From the NCBI GenBank assembly GCA_035699465.1, contig DASSPT010000191.1, forward strand, positions 1-7,551: DNA of 7,551 nucleotides, read 5' to 3'. Below, in pieces: positions 1 to 6,463 of the stretch. This DNA comes from JAICNR01 sp035699465 (GTDB taxonomy: Bacteria > Gemmatimonadota > Gemmatimonadetes > JACCXV01 > JAHWKZ01). The notes under the pieces were generated by a model. It ran no database searches and had not been told where the DNA came from. It saw only the letters and a program-made list of their open reading frames with translations. Both the position numbers and the translations under genes were made by a program. Within the stretch, counting starts at the first letter, position 1; each line of letters begins with the position of its first letter.

Positions 1-1553
1 AGGAGCGCGGCCCCCCCCAGGACCGCGACCGATGCGAGCGCCCAGCCCGCGGGACCCGGCACCCAGGCGCCCGAGACGCGCGAGACCCACGACACCAGGA
101 GGATCAGCGCGCCCATGGCGCCCCCCGCCGCGCTCGATACCGGCCCGGCCAGCGCCTCCGGCAACGCGGCGTCGAGCGCGAGCCCCACCCAGACGAGTGG
201 GAGCGCCACGCCGCAGAGGGGCACGGCGACGGCGTTGACGACGAATCCCACGGGCGAGAGCCAGCCGAACGCGGCCGACTGCACGACGAGGGTCCCCGCG
301 CTAGAAGCCGTCGTCGCGACCACGCCGGCGGCGATCCACCGGAAGCCGGCCCCGCGCTCTGCCGCGCGGAGGATCGCGAGGAGCGGACGGCGCAGCGCGA
401 TCAGCCCGCCGACGGACCCGAAGGAGAGCGCGAACCCGAGATCGAAGGCGTCCGCCGGCCGCCACGCGAGCATGCCGCTCGCGGCGGCGCCCCACCACTG
501 CCACGGCGACACCTCGCGCTCCCCCGCGCGACTGCCGAGGGCGAGCCCGGCCATGACCGAGGCGCGGACGACGGACGGTGCCGCTCCGACGAGGCTGGTG
601 TACGCCACGAGCGCGACCGTCGTCCAGCCCGCCTGCGCCGCCGGGGAGATGCGGCAGAAGGAGAGTCCCGCCGCGAGCAGCGCCGCCAGGAATCCCACGT
701 GTAGGCCGGAGACCGCCAGGAGATGGAGTGTACCGGTCAGCGCGAAAGCATCCGTCAGAGAGGGGTCGATGTCGCGCCGGTCGCCGATGACGAGCGCCAC
801 GGCGAGGGGCGCGAGGGCCGTCCCGTACCGCGCGGCGAGCCGGCCCCGGATCCACGCCTCGATCGCCGCGGATGGCCCCCTGGGCGGCGCCCCGCGCGCG
901 AGAACGCGGACGTCCTCCAGCGCGCCCACCCGAGCGCCGGGACCGAGGCCCGGAGGCGGGTAGCGGCTCCCCGGCGGGGCGCGGAGCGGCTGCGGGACGA
1001 TCGCCGCGGCTACCGTCCAGCGCTCGCCCTGTACCGGTGCGGGCCCTCCGCTCCACGCGAAGCGGACGTCCGCGCCCGCGCAGGGTCGATCGCAACCCGA
1101 AAGGCTGCCCCGAAGACTCCAGCGCCCGGGCCGGACTTCGCGGGCCGCCTCGATCGTCACCCCGGCGCTCGACTCGATGGAAGCGCCCCGGGCGGCGAGA
1201 CTCGCCCAAGCCGCCGCATCTTCCCGCGCGCCATCCACCGCTGAGATCACGCGCAGACCCGCGATCGCGGCGAAGGCGCTCCATGCGGCGAGCGCCCCGA
1301 CGGGTGTCGTGCCGCGGCCACGCCAGACGATCGCCACGAGAGCCGAGACGCCGGCGGCCAGCCCGGCCGCCCCGCTGGCCGGGCCCGCATACCCACAGAC
1401 GATCGCCGCAGAGAGGAGCACCGCAGCCGCCGGCGCCGCCGGAGCGGAGGCGCATCTGGTTGCCCCCCACGAATCGGGTAGACGCTCGATAGCGGTTGCG
1501 GGGAGCGGCGCGGACCGTCGGCGGATCGACGCCCGTCGAAGGGCGCATGCCAA
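1..1553 (-). CDS. comEC: ComEC/Rec2-type DNA-uptake channel, N-terminal part (cut by window edge)
   Basis: ComEC is the inner-membrane channel that carries single-stranded DNA into the cytoplasm during natural transformation. The reading frame is open from about 1574 to the left edge, and about 517 residues are visible. Counting from a TTG at 1553: a first hydrophobic segment at about 44-80 (VLLSAAIVCGYAG onward), a soluble OB-like/DUF4131 region at about 90-210 with a CDRPC cysteine pair, then the Competence domain. Hallmarks are HLLAVSGLHV (277-286), PSVVRASVM (326-334) and DLGFALSF (371-378), followed by several more hydrophobic segments. The usual C-terminal metallo-beta-lactamase-like domain would lie outside the window. 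The start is uncertain: there is no in-frame ATG, TTG 1553 has no Shine-Dalgarno, and GTG 1421 is the next option. The gene lies 67 bases downstream of the GWxTD-like gene on the same strand. Family assignment is firm from the three motifs; whether the cell is naturally competent is not shown. Confidence 0.9.
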   Translation of the reverse strand, partial: MACALRRASIRRRSAPLPATAIERLPDSWGATRCASAPAAPAAAVLLSAAIVCGYAGPASGAAGLAAGVSALVAIVWRGRGTTPVGALAAWSAFAAIAGLRVISAVDGAREDAAAWASLAARGASIESSAGVTIEAAREVRPGRWSLRGSLSGCDRPCAGADVRFAWSGGPAPVQGERWTVAAAIVPQPLRAPPGSRYPPPGLGPGARVGALEDVRVLARGAPPRGPSAAIEAWIRGRLAARYGTALAPLAVALVIGDRRDIDPSLTDAFALTGTLHLLAVSGLHVGFLAALLAAGLSFCRISPAAQAGWTTVALVAYTSLVGAAPSVVRASVMAGLALGSRAGEREVSPWQWWGAAASGMLAWRPADAFDLGFALSFGSVGGLIALRRPLLAILRAAERGAGFRWIAAGVVATTASSAGTLVVQSAAFGWLSPVGFVVNAVAVPLCGVALPLVWVGLALDAALPEALAGPVSSAAGGAMGALILLVSWVSRVSGAWVPGPAGWALASVAVLGGAAL

Positions 1554-1590
1554 TTCGATGGCCGGAAGGTCTCGTCACAGCGGCGGAGCG

Positions 1591-1618
1591 AAACGAACGC
1601 GGCAAGGCCCGCGCCGCG
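1591..1618 (-). terminator. Candidate weak hairpin terminator after the GWxTD-like gene
   Basis: Just downstream of the TGA at 1621 the minus strand can form a perfect 6-bp all-GC stem (CGCGGC with GCCGCG) around a 9-base loop, followed by TTCGTTT. The T-tract is poor, so termination would be partial at best. Such short GC stems also occur by chance in DNA this G+C-rich. It lies in the gap before comEC, where a partial terminator or processing site would separate comEC from the upstream operon. Confidence 0.25.
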
Positions 1619-1620
1619 GA

Positions 1621-3768
1621 TCAGTCGACGATCGTGAAGCTCGCCGTCTTCCGCGTGGTGCGGTCGTAGAAGGCGTGGTCGGTGATCTCGACCTCGAGGG
1701 TGTACAGTCCGGGCGCCAGCGCCGAGGTGTCGAACGACAGGTACTCGGGCCACACGCCACGACCCGGATGCGGGATCGACCGCTCGAACGACAGCGTGAC
1801 CAAACCGGGCTCTTCCTCGATGCCGACCAGGCCCCTGAGGCCGCCGAAGAACGTCTCGATCGCGCTGCGGTCGAGCCGCTCGGACCGGATCGTGTAGTCG
1901 ACCCGGAACGCCATCTGCCCGGCTTCGTCACGCTGGAGGTTGTACGTCTCGAAATAGAGATAGAGCGCCTGGCTCCGCAGGAAGCGCCGGGGCGGAAGCG
2001 GCAGGATCGTGTGGCCGTAGCGCTCGAAGCGGTTGACGCGGCCCGAGGCCGCGATCCCCGCCGACAGGACGAGGTCCGACATGTCGAGTCCGGTCGAGGA
2101 GTAGCGCGGGACCCGCAACACGCCCTTCCGTACACCCACCCCATCGCCCTGCAGATCCTCGACCTGCAACGCGTAGTGGTAGGTTCCGGGCACGATCCGG
2201 ACGTGGAAGAGATCGACCAGGTACCACGTCGCCTCCCCGTCCTCCTCGGGCACGCGCGTAAGCACGGCGTCCATCTCCTCCGACCAGCGGGTGATCTCGT
2301 TCCACCCCGCGTCGTAGAGGATGAGGCCCTTGCGGTACCGGCTGCGGTCGTCGCGCACTTCCATCTCGGGAAGCGGGACCGCGAAATAGAGCGCCAGGTC
2401 GGTCTCGCGGCGGAAGTACGAGAACGTGGCGGGATCGGCGGCGAGGTCGATCGGGCGCTCGAGGTCGTACGCATAGGAGTCCGTCGAAAGCCCGAGCGCG
2501 GCCTCGGCACGGGTCTGGTCCTGGACCCGCGGCGCGTCCCACGGCGCGAGGCCCCCGGAGCCCGGAGCGAAGTGCTGGAGGCCGCGCGCGGTCGTGGGCA
2601 CCGTCGAGAACGTGCAGTCGTTGCCCAGAAACCCGCGTTCGCCACCGCCATCGCTGAAGTTGATCGCGAACCCCCCGCCGGGGAGCTCGTCGCGGTCGTA
2701 ATGCCAGAATCCGCACTCGTCCGGCCGCGGGTGGCTCGAGTCCTCGGGATCGCCGTGCCGCAGGTAGAACGCGCCTCGGTCGTCCAGCGGCCGGCCGTCG
2801 AGCCGGATCGCGATCGACGGCAGCCCGACGTCCGTCCCGCCGAGCTCGACGAGCTTCTCCTTGGTGATCGGCTTCTTCCAGCGGAACGTCTCGCGAGCGA
2901 TCCGTATCCGGCGCTGCTGCTCGACCCAGCGCTCGTTCACGTCCGATAGCGGCAGAGGGTCGCGCGCGTTCCACCAACCCAGGAGCATCTCCCTGCGATC
3001 CGCCACGTCCCCCGCCTCCCAGGCGGCACGCTCCGACTCCGAGAGCAGCGGCTCGAGGTCGGCGTAGTACGGCGCCAGGTCCTCCGCAGTGTCCGCGAAC
3101 GCGATTCCGTTGAAATAGTAGCCGGCTCCGTCCCGCTCGTCGCCGAGCGCCGCCCGCACGACGCCCGCATAGTACGATAGGCGCGACAGGTACCGCTCCT
3201 CCTTTATCCGCGAGCGGAAGTTCTCGATCTCGCGCCGTGACTCCTCGAAGTACCCGCCGTCGAACAGCACGTCGATCCGGAGGAGCGCCGCCTCCGGTTC
3301 GTACTCGCGATCGAGCTTCTCCGCCAGGATGTCCGCGACCGCTTTCTGGTCGGCGGGATCCAGGTAGAGCCTGCCCCAGCGCTCGATGGCATCCCGGTAG
3401 AAGGGATCGATGCGGAAGATCCGGTGGAAGGCCTCGCGCGCCCGGCCGTCGGCGTCGCCCCCGTCCAGGCGAAGGTTCACGTCGGCCAGGAGATACCACG
3501 ACGCGACGTCGTCGGGCTCGGCATCGAGGGCGTGCTCTATCGCTTCGCGCGCGTAGAAGAGGCGGTTGTCGAGACGCAGGTAGGCTTCCGCGAGCGCGCG
3601 GTACCCCGGTCCGGGCGGGTAGCCCTCGCGCACGGCGCGCTCGAACTGGGCGCGCGCCGACCAGGCATCGCCCGCCGTCATCTCCGCCTGCCCGGCGGCG
3701 AACGCCTGCGCGCCCCGCTCCTGCGCCACAGCTCCGCGCACGGCCCCGAGAAAGAGCGCGGCAACCAC
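1621..3768 (-). CDS. Exported TPR protein with degenerate GWxTD domain
   Basis: Function unknown; similar proteins are found in Gemmatimonadota, Acidobacteriota and relatives. From the GTG at 3768 it is 715 residues. The N-terminus is a hydrophobic signal peptide (VAALFLGAV, cleavage likely after AVA, about residue 15). Residues about 20-125 hold TPR-like helical repeats, with more helical repeat sequence at 155-245. A GWxTD-like module follows at about 258-373: a WWNARDPLP segment, then DDRGAFYLRHGDPED, then FWHYDRDELP with GGGFAINFSD. The last 300 or so residues look beta-rich (for example PGTYHYALQVEDLQ and LYLYFETYNLQ), as in the C-terminal part of GWxTD proteins. The namesake G-W-x-T-D is not conserved here; only D-R-G remains. 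Coordinates give the conventional start. I think translation more likely begins at CTG 3801, which has a strong Shine-Dalgarno, overlaps the rimK stop, and adds a basic n-region with two arginines. Last gene of the coupled block. Cell-envelope or secreted location is inferred. Confidence 0.82.
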   Translation of the reverse strand: MVAALFLGAVRGAVAQERGAQAFAAGQAEMTAGDAWSARAQFERAVREGYPPGPGYRALAEAYLRLDNRLFYAREAIEHALDAEPDDVASWYLLADVNLRLDGGDADGRAREAFHRIFRIDPFYRDAIERWGRLYLDPADQKAVADILAEKLDREYEPEAALLRIDVLFDGGYFEESRREIENFRSRIKEERYLSRLSYYAGVVRAALGDERDGAGYYFNGIAFADTAEDLAPYYADLEPLLSESERAAWEAGDVADRREMLLGWWNARDPLPLSDVNERWVEQQRRIRIARETFRWKKPITKEKLVELGGTDVGLPSIAIRLDGRPLDDRGAFYLRHGDPEDSSHPRPDECGFWHYDRDELPGGGFAINFSDGGGERGFLGNDCTFSTVPTTARGLQHFAPGSGGLAPWDAPRVQDQTRAEAALGLSTDSYAYDLERPIDLAADPATFSYFRRETDLALYFAVPLPEMEVRDDRSRYRKGLILYDAGWNEITRWSEEMDAVLTRVPEEDGEATWYLVDLFHVRIVPGTYHYALQVEDLQGDGVGVRKGVLRVPRYSSTGLDMSDLVLSAGIAASGRVNRFERYGHTILPLPPRRFLRSQALYLYFETYNLQRDEAGQMAFRVDYTIRSERLDRSAIETFFGGLRGLVGIEEEPGLVTLSFERSIPHPGRGVWPEYLSFDTSALAPGLYTLEVEITDHAFYDRTTRKTASFTIVD

Positions 3769-3797
3769 GACGTTCGAACGAAGAAGGGACGAGCGGG

Positions 3798-3820
3798 TCA
3801 GCGGAAGTCGGTCTCCTCCA
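3798..3820 (-). promoter_or_regulatory. Strong Shine-Dalgarno and possible CTG start overlapping the rimK stop
   Basis: On the minus strand GGAGGAG lies at 3819-3813, and 11 bases later CTGA occurs at 3801-3798. The TGA is the rimK stop and the CTG is in frame with the GWxTD-like protein. No ATG, GTG or TTG occurs in that frame between the upstream in-frame stop (3864-3862) and GTG 3768, and that GTG has no Shine-Dalgarno. Starting at CTG gives the n-region MTRSSLLRSN before the hydrophobic core, a normal signal peptide shape. CTG starts are rare, so this is an inference from spacing and context. Confidence 0.5.
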
Positions 3821-4742
3821 GCAAGGGCCCGGGAGCTAAACGGGCGGCTGCCGGGCGAGGTTCAAGCCCGGCCGCGATGGCCTCGGCCAGGTCCATGATC
3901 GCGCCCGCCGCGTCGATGCGGCAGACGCGCTCCAGCCCTTCGAAGCCCGGTGAGGCGTTGACCTCGGTCACGCGCGGCCCATCGCGGGCTTCGAGCAGAT
4001 CCACGCCGGCCACGTCGAGACCGATCGCGTCGGCGGCGGCGACCGCCGCGTCCGCGTACGGCGCGTCCAGCTCGACCCGCGTTCCAGAGCCACCGCGATG
4101 GATGTTCGAGCGCCACTCCCCGGGAGGAGCCTGCCGGCGCATCGCCGCGACGATCCTCCCGCCGACGACCAGCACGCGGATGTCCCGGCCGGCCGAGTCC
4201 GCCACGTACTCCTGGAGGATCACGTCCTGGCGCAGCCCCCACAGCGTGTCGAGCGTGGCGACGACCGCGGCCCGCGTCTCCGCCAGGATCACGCCCACTC
4301 CCTGCGTGCCCTGGAGGAGCTTGAGGACGACCGGCGGCCCCCCGACGACCTCCAGCGCCTGCTCGACCTGGTCGGGACCGCGGGCGAGCACGGTTCGGGG
4401 CACCTCGATCCCGCGCGCGGCCAGGATCTGGAGGGCGACCAGCTTGTCGCGCGCCCGCCGGATCGCGGTCGCGTCGTTGACGAGGGGGATCCGCATCGCC
4501 TCGAGGTGGCCGACGACCGCGACCCCCTGACCCGGCAACGAAGCGCCGATCCGGGGTATCGCGACGTCGATCGGAGGCACGTCCCGGTCGCGGAAGAACA
4601 GCCGCATGCCGTCGGCTCCGATCGCCAGCCCGCATTCGAGCGGATCTACGATCGACAGCTCGTGGCCGCGCGCGCGTGCGGACTCGCGGAATCGGCGGGT
4701 GGAATACAGCCATCGCTGCCGCGAGAGCAGCAGGAGGTTCAT
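3798..4742 (-). CDS. rimK: RimK family ATP-grasp ligase (ribosomal protein S6 glutamate ligase-like)
   Basis: RimK uses ATP to add glutamate residues to the C-terminus of ribosomal protein S6 and, in E. coli, also makes poly-alpha-glutamate. The protein is 314 residues against about 300 in E. coli. Family features: an N-terminal segment LSRQRWLYSTRRF (6-18) with RGHELSIVDPL (25-35), the ATP-grasp start NDATAIRRARDKL (89-101), nucleotide-binding PVVLKLLQGTQGVGV (137-151, K141), DIRVLVVGGRIVAAM (187-201), RSNIHRGG (211-218), and the metal ligands D248, E260 and N262 in AGVDLLEA and TEVNASPGFEGLE. All key residues appear intact. ATG 4742 is chosen because homology begins there; GGAGG lies 12 bases upstream. 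The ATG overlaps the stop of the LapA-like gene (ATGA), and the stop overlaps a CTG that may start the next gene. S6 (rpsF) is not in the window, so the acceptor substrate is inferred; related RimK-like ligases act on other substrates. Confidence 0.92.
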   Translation of the reverse strand: MNLLLLSRQRWLYSTRRFRESARARGHELSIVDPLECGLAIGADGMRLFFRDRDVPPIDVAIPRIGASLPGQGVAVVGHLEAMRIPLVNDATAIRRARDKLVALQILAARGIEVPRTVLARGPDQVEQALEVVGGPPVVLKLLQGTQGVGVILAETRAAVVATLDTLWGLRQDVILQEYVADSAGRDIRVLVVGGRIVAAMRRQAPPGEWRSNIHRGGSGTRVELDAPYADAAVAAADAIGLDVAGVDLLEARDGPRVTEVNASPGFEGLERVCRIDAAGAIMDLAEAIAAGLEPRPAAARLAPGPLLEETDFR

Positions 4743-5032
4743 CTGCTGTCGGTGCCTCCGGGGTCGGAAGACCGTTCGGCGGCGGCCTGCTCTCGCCGCA
4801 TGAGTCGGCGATGCTCGCGGCGAATCGCGAGATCGCTGGGGAGCGATACGGCGAACATCGCGATCAGGCCCACGCAGGCGCCGGCGTAGATCGCATAGAT
4901 CGCATCGCCCTGCCACGACCATATCCCGAAGTCGAGCGCGATCGGCTGGCCGCGGTTGACGAGCGCGAACAGGACCAGGAGGACCACGACCGCGACCGCC
5001 CCGGCGATTGCCGCGATCCTGCCCGGTCTCAA
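4739..5032 (-). CDS. LapA/DUF1049-like small inner-membrane protein
   Basis: A 97-residue predicted inner-membrane protein. Two hydrophobic segments are visible, at about 6-25 (IAAIAGAVAVVVLLVLFALV) and about 44-64. They are separated by NRGQPIALDFGIW, which matches the LapA pattern of an N-x-x-P/V-x-L-x-F linker. A basic, helical cytoplasmic tail (about 67-87, RREHRRLMRREQ) and a short polar end follow. In E. coli LapA belongs to the LapA-LapB pair that controls LpxC and lipopolysaccharide synthesis; many DUF1049 proteins elsewhere are uncharacterised. I chose the TTG at 5032 because it overlaps the miaB stop (TTGA) and leaves exactly the LapA-like region. The open frame continues far upstream, but that part is antisense-free overlap with miaB in another frame. 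Only a weak GCAGG lies upstream, fitting translational coupling to miaB. No LapB-like gene is adjacent; the GWxTD-like protein has TPR repeats, as LapB does, but carries a signal peptide rather than a membrane anchor. Confidence 0.78.
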   Translation of the reverse strand: MRPGRIAAIAGAVAVVVLLVLFALVNRGQPIALDFGIWSWQGDAIYAIYAGACVGLIAMFAVSLPSDLAIRREHRRLMRREQAAAERSSDPGGTDSR

Positions 5033-6396
5033 GCGCCTGCGTCCAGCGTGGCCAGCTCGAGCAGGCTCTCGCTCTCGCGCGAGTCCGCGCGGTCGACTTC
5101 GCCGTGGAGGGTGATGCCCGAGAGGCCCGAGATCCGGACCGGGACGAGCTCTCCGACGAGCGTCTGGTCGCCCGGAACGACGACCGTTTCGCGCTGCTCC
5201 GTCCAGCCCGACACCAGCCCAAGTCCACGCTTGGCCTCGCCTTGGACCAGGACTTCCTGGATCGTGCCGACCTTCTCCAGCAGATACCCGGTGCCGATCC
5301 CGCGCTGGAGCGCGTTCAGGGCTTCGAGCCGCTCGACCGCCACCGCGTGCGGCACGACGTCGTCGCGGATCGCCGCGGCGGGTGTGTGCGGGCGCGGGGA
5401 GTACACGAATACGTAGGCGAAGTTGTAGCGCACCTCGGCCATGAGATCGAAAGTCGCCTGGAAATCGGCCTCGGTCTCGCCGGGGAACCCGACGATGACG
5501 TCGGTCGAGAGCGCGCATCCGGGAACCGCGTCCCGCAGCATCGCCACGCGCTCCCGGTACCATGCCGCGCTGTGCTCGCGACCCATGGCCGCCAGGATGC
5601 GGTCCGAGCCCGACTGGACGGGCAGATGGACGTGCTCGCAGATCGTCGGGTGGGTCGCGATCGCGTCCACCAGGCGCTCGGTGAAGTCCCAAGGGTGGCT
5701 GGTGGTGAAACGGACCCTGCGAAGGCCGGCGATCTGCGCGACGGCGGACAGAAGATCCGGGAAGTCCCAGTCACCCCACCGGTAGGAGTTGACGTTCTGC
5801 CCCAGCAGCGTCACTTCCCGGGCGCCGTCTTCCACGGCGCGGCGAACCTCCTCCAGAATCCCCTCCGGCGAGCGACACTTCTCGCGGCCACGGGTGAAGG
5901 GGACGATGCAGTACGAGCAGAACTTGTCGCAGCCGCGCATGATCGTGACCCAGGCGGCGCAGCGTTCGATCCGGTACGGCTCCAGGTCCTCGTAGTTCTC
6001 GCTCCGGCTGAACCGATCCAGGACGACGCGCTGTCCCTCGTCGACGCGATCGAGCACCTCGGGCAGGTGTCGATAGCTGTCCGGGCCCACGACGAAGTCG
6101 ACGTGCGCCAGCTCGAGCAGCTCCTTGCCGAGCTCCTTCGCCACGCAGCCGGCCACCCCGAGGCGGACTCCCGGCCGCTCCAGCTTGTGCATGTTGAGCT
6201 GCCCGACGCGCCCAATGACCCGCTGCTCGGCGTGATCGCGGATGGCGCAGGTGTTGACGATGACGACCTCCGCCTCGGCAGGGTCGTCGACACGCACGTG
6301 GCCCTCGCGCTTTAGGACGCCGCCCATGAGCTCGGCGTCGGCCACGTTCATCTGACAGCCGTAGGTTTCTATGTAGTATCGCTTTGGCCCGGACAT
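5029..6396 (-). CDS. miaB: tRNA-2-methylthio-N6-dimethylallyladenosine synthase MiaB
   Basis: Radical-SAM methylthiotransferase that converts i6A37 to ms2i6A37 in tRNAs reading codons that start with U. The protein is 455 residues, normal for MiaB. The N-terminal UPF0004 domain carries the three auxiliary-cluster cysteines: C14 (YGCQMN), C50 (NTCAIR) and C84 (AGCVAK). The radical-SAM core has C156, C160 and C163 in CDKFCSYCIVPFTRG, then TLLGQNVNSY, FTTSHPWDF, HLPVQSGSD and DVIVGFPGETEADF. A TRAM domain occupies roughly the last 75 residues (EVLVQGEAKRG to GELVPVRISG). YGCQMN and the LGQNVNSY signature separate it from the MtaB and RimO paralogues. ATG 6396 puts the first cysteine at the family's usual position; a TTG at 6426 would add 10 residues without family support. 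Neither start has a Shine-Dalgarno. A putative -10 box lies 10 bases before the ATG, so the mRNA may be leaderless. The stop overlaps the start of the next gene. A cysteine (C174) replaces the common serine in RGREKC. Confidence 0.97.
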   Translation of the reverse strand: MSGPKRYYIETYGCQMNVADAELMGGVLKREGHVRVDDPAEAEVVIVNTCAIRDHAEQRVIGRVGQLNMHKLERPGVRLGVAGCVAKELGKELLELAHVDFVVGPDSYRHLPEVLDRVDEGQRVVLDRFSRSENYEDLEPYRIERCAAWVTIMRGCDKFCSYCIVPFTRGREKCRSPEGILEEVRRAVEDGAREVTLLGQNVNSYRWGDWDFPDLLSAVAQIAGLRRVRFTTSHPWDFTERLVDAIATHPTICEHVHLPVQSGSDRILAAMGREHSAAWYRERVAMLRDAVPGCALSTDVIVGFPGETEADFQATFDLMAEVRYNFAYVFVYSPRPHTPAAAIRDDVVPHAVAVERLEALNALQRGIGTGYLLEKVGTIQEVLVQGEAKRGLGLVSGWTEQRETVVVPGDQTLVGELVPVRISGLSGITLHGEVDRADSRESESLLELATLDAGA

Positions 6397-6397
6397 G

Positions 6398-6420
6398 GAG
6401 GACCCGAATATAGGGCCCTC
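6398..6420 (-). promoter_or_regulatory. Inverted repeat around a TATATT box just before miaB
   Basis: Reading the minus strand, GAGGGCCC (6420-6413) and GGGTCCTC (6405-6398) form an 8-bp inverted repeat with a single G-T pair. They are separated by 7 bases containing TATATT (6412-6407), which resembles a -10 element. The repeat ends one base before the miaB ATG. A -35 match at 16-18 bases is poor (TGTGCG at 17). It could be an operator on a promoter for a leaderless miaB mRNA. If read through from upstream, it would be an RNA hairpin masking the start codon. Promoter function is inferred. Confidence 0.38.
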
Positions 6421-6433
6421 GAACAACCGCGCA

Positions 6434-6456
6434 CAGCGACCGAAGGGCAGTCGCCG
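6434..6456 (-). other. Hairpin between the lipoprotein gene and miaB
   Basis: In the minus strand CGGCGAC (6456-6450) pairs with GTCGCTG (6440-6434) with one G-T wobble, giving a 7-bp stem around a 9-base loop. It starts 7 bases after the lipoprotein TGA. There is no following T-run, so it is not a standard intrinsic terminator. It may protect the 3' end of the upstream mRNA, or it may be chance pairing in G+C-rich DNA. Confidence 0.3.
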
Positions 6457-6463
6457 ACGCTTC

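Noticed and set aside
115..963. 282-codon plus-strand frame, and a 434-codon minus-strand frame at 301-1605
   Set aside because: The comEC frame, open to the window edge, carries HLLAVSGLHV and other family motifs; the other frames are low-complexity and overlap it.
1177..2949. 590-codon open frame on the plus strand
   Set aside because: It lies antisense to comEC and the GWxTD-like gene, has biased R/A/E/V-rich composition without recognisable motifs, and crosses two clear minus-strand genes. It is a high-GC shadow.
3798..5228. Long version of the rimK frame starting at 5228
   Set aside because: RimK similarity begins exactly at ATG 4742; the extra 162 codons overlap the LapA-like gene and miaB.
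4739..5692. Long version of the LapA-like frame starting at 5692
   Set aside because: The first two-thirds overlaps miaB in a different frame and is arginine/proline-rich with no family match; the LapA-like part begins after the miaB stop.
5008..6315. 435-codon open frame on the plus strand
   Set aside because: It is fully antisense to miaB, whose family motifs are complete on the minus strand.
6397..6426. TTG 6426 as the miaB start
   Set aside because: It adds 10 residues not expected in MiaB, has no Shine-Dalgarno, and would be read through the inverted repeat; ATG 6396 places the first cysteine normally.
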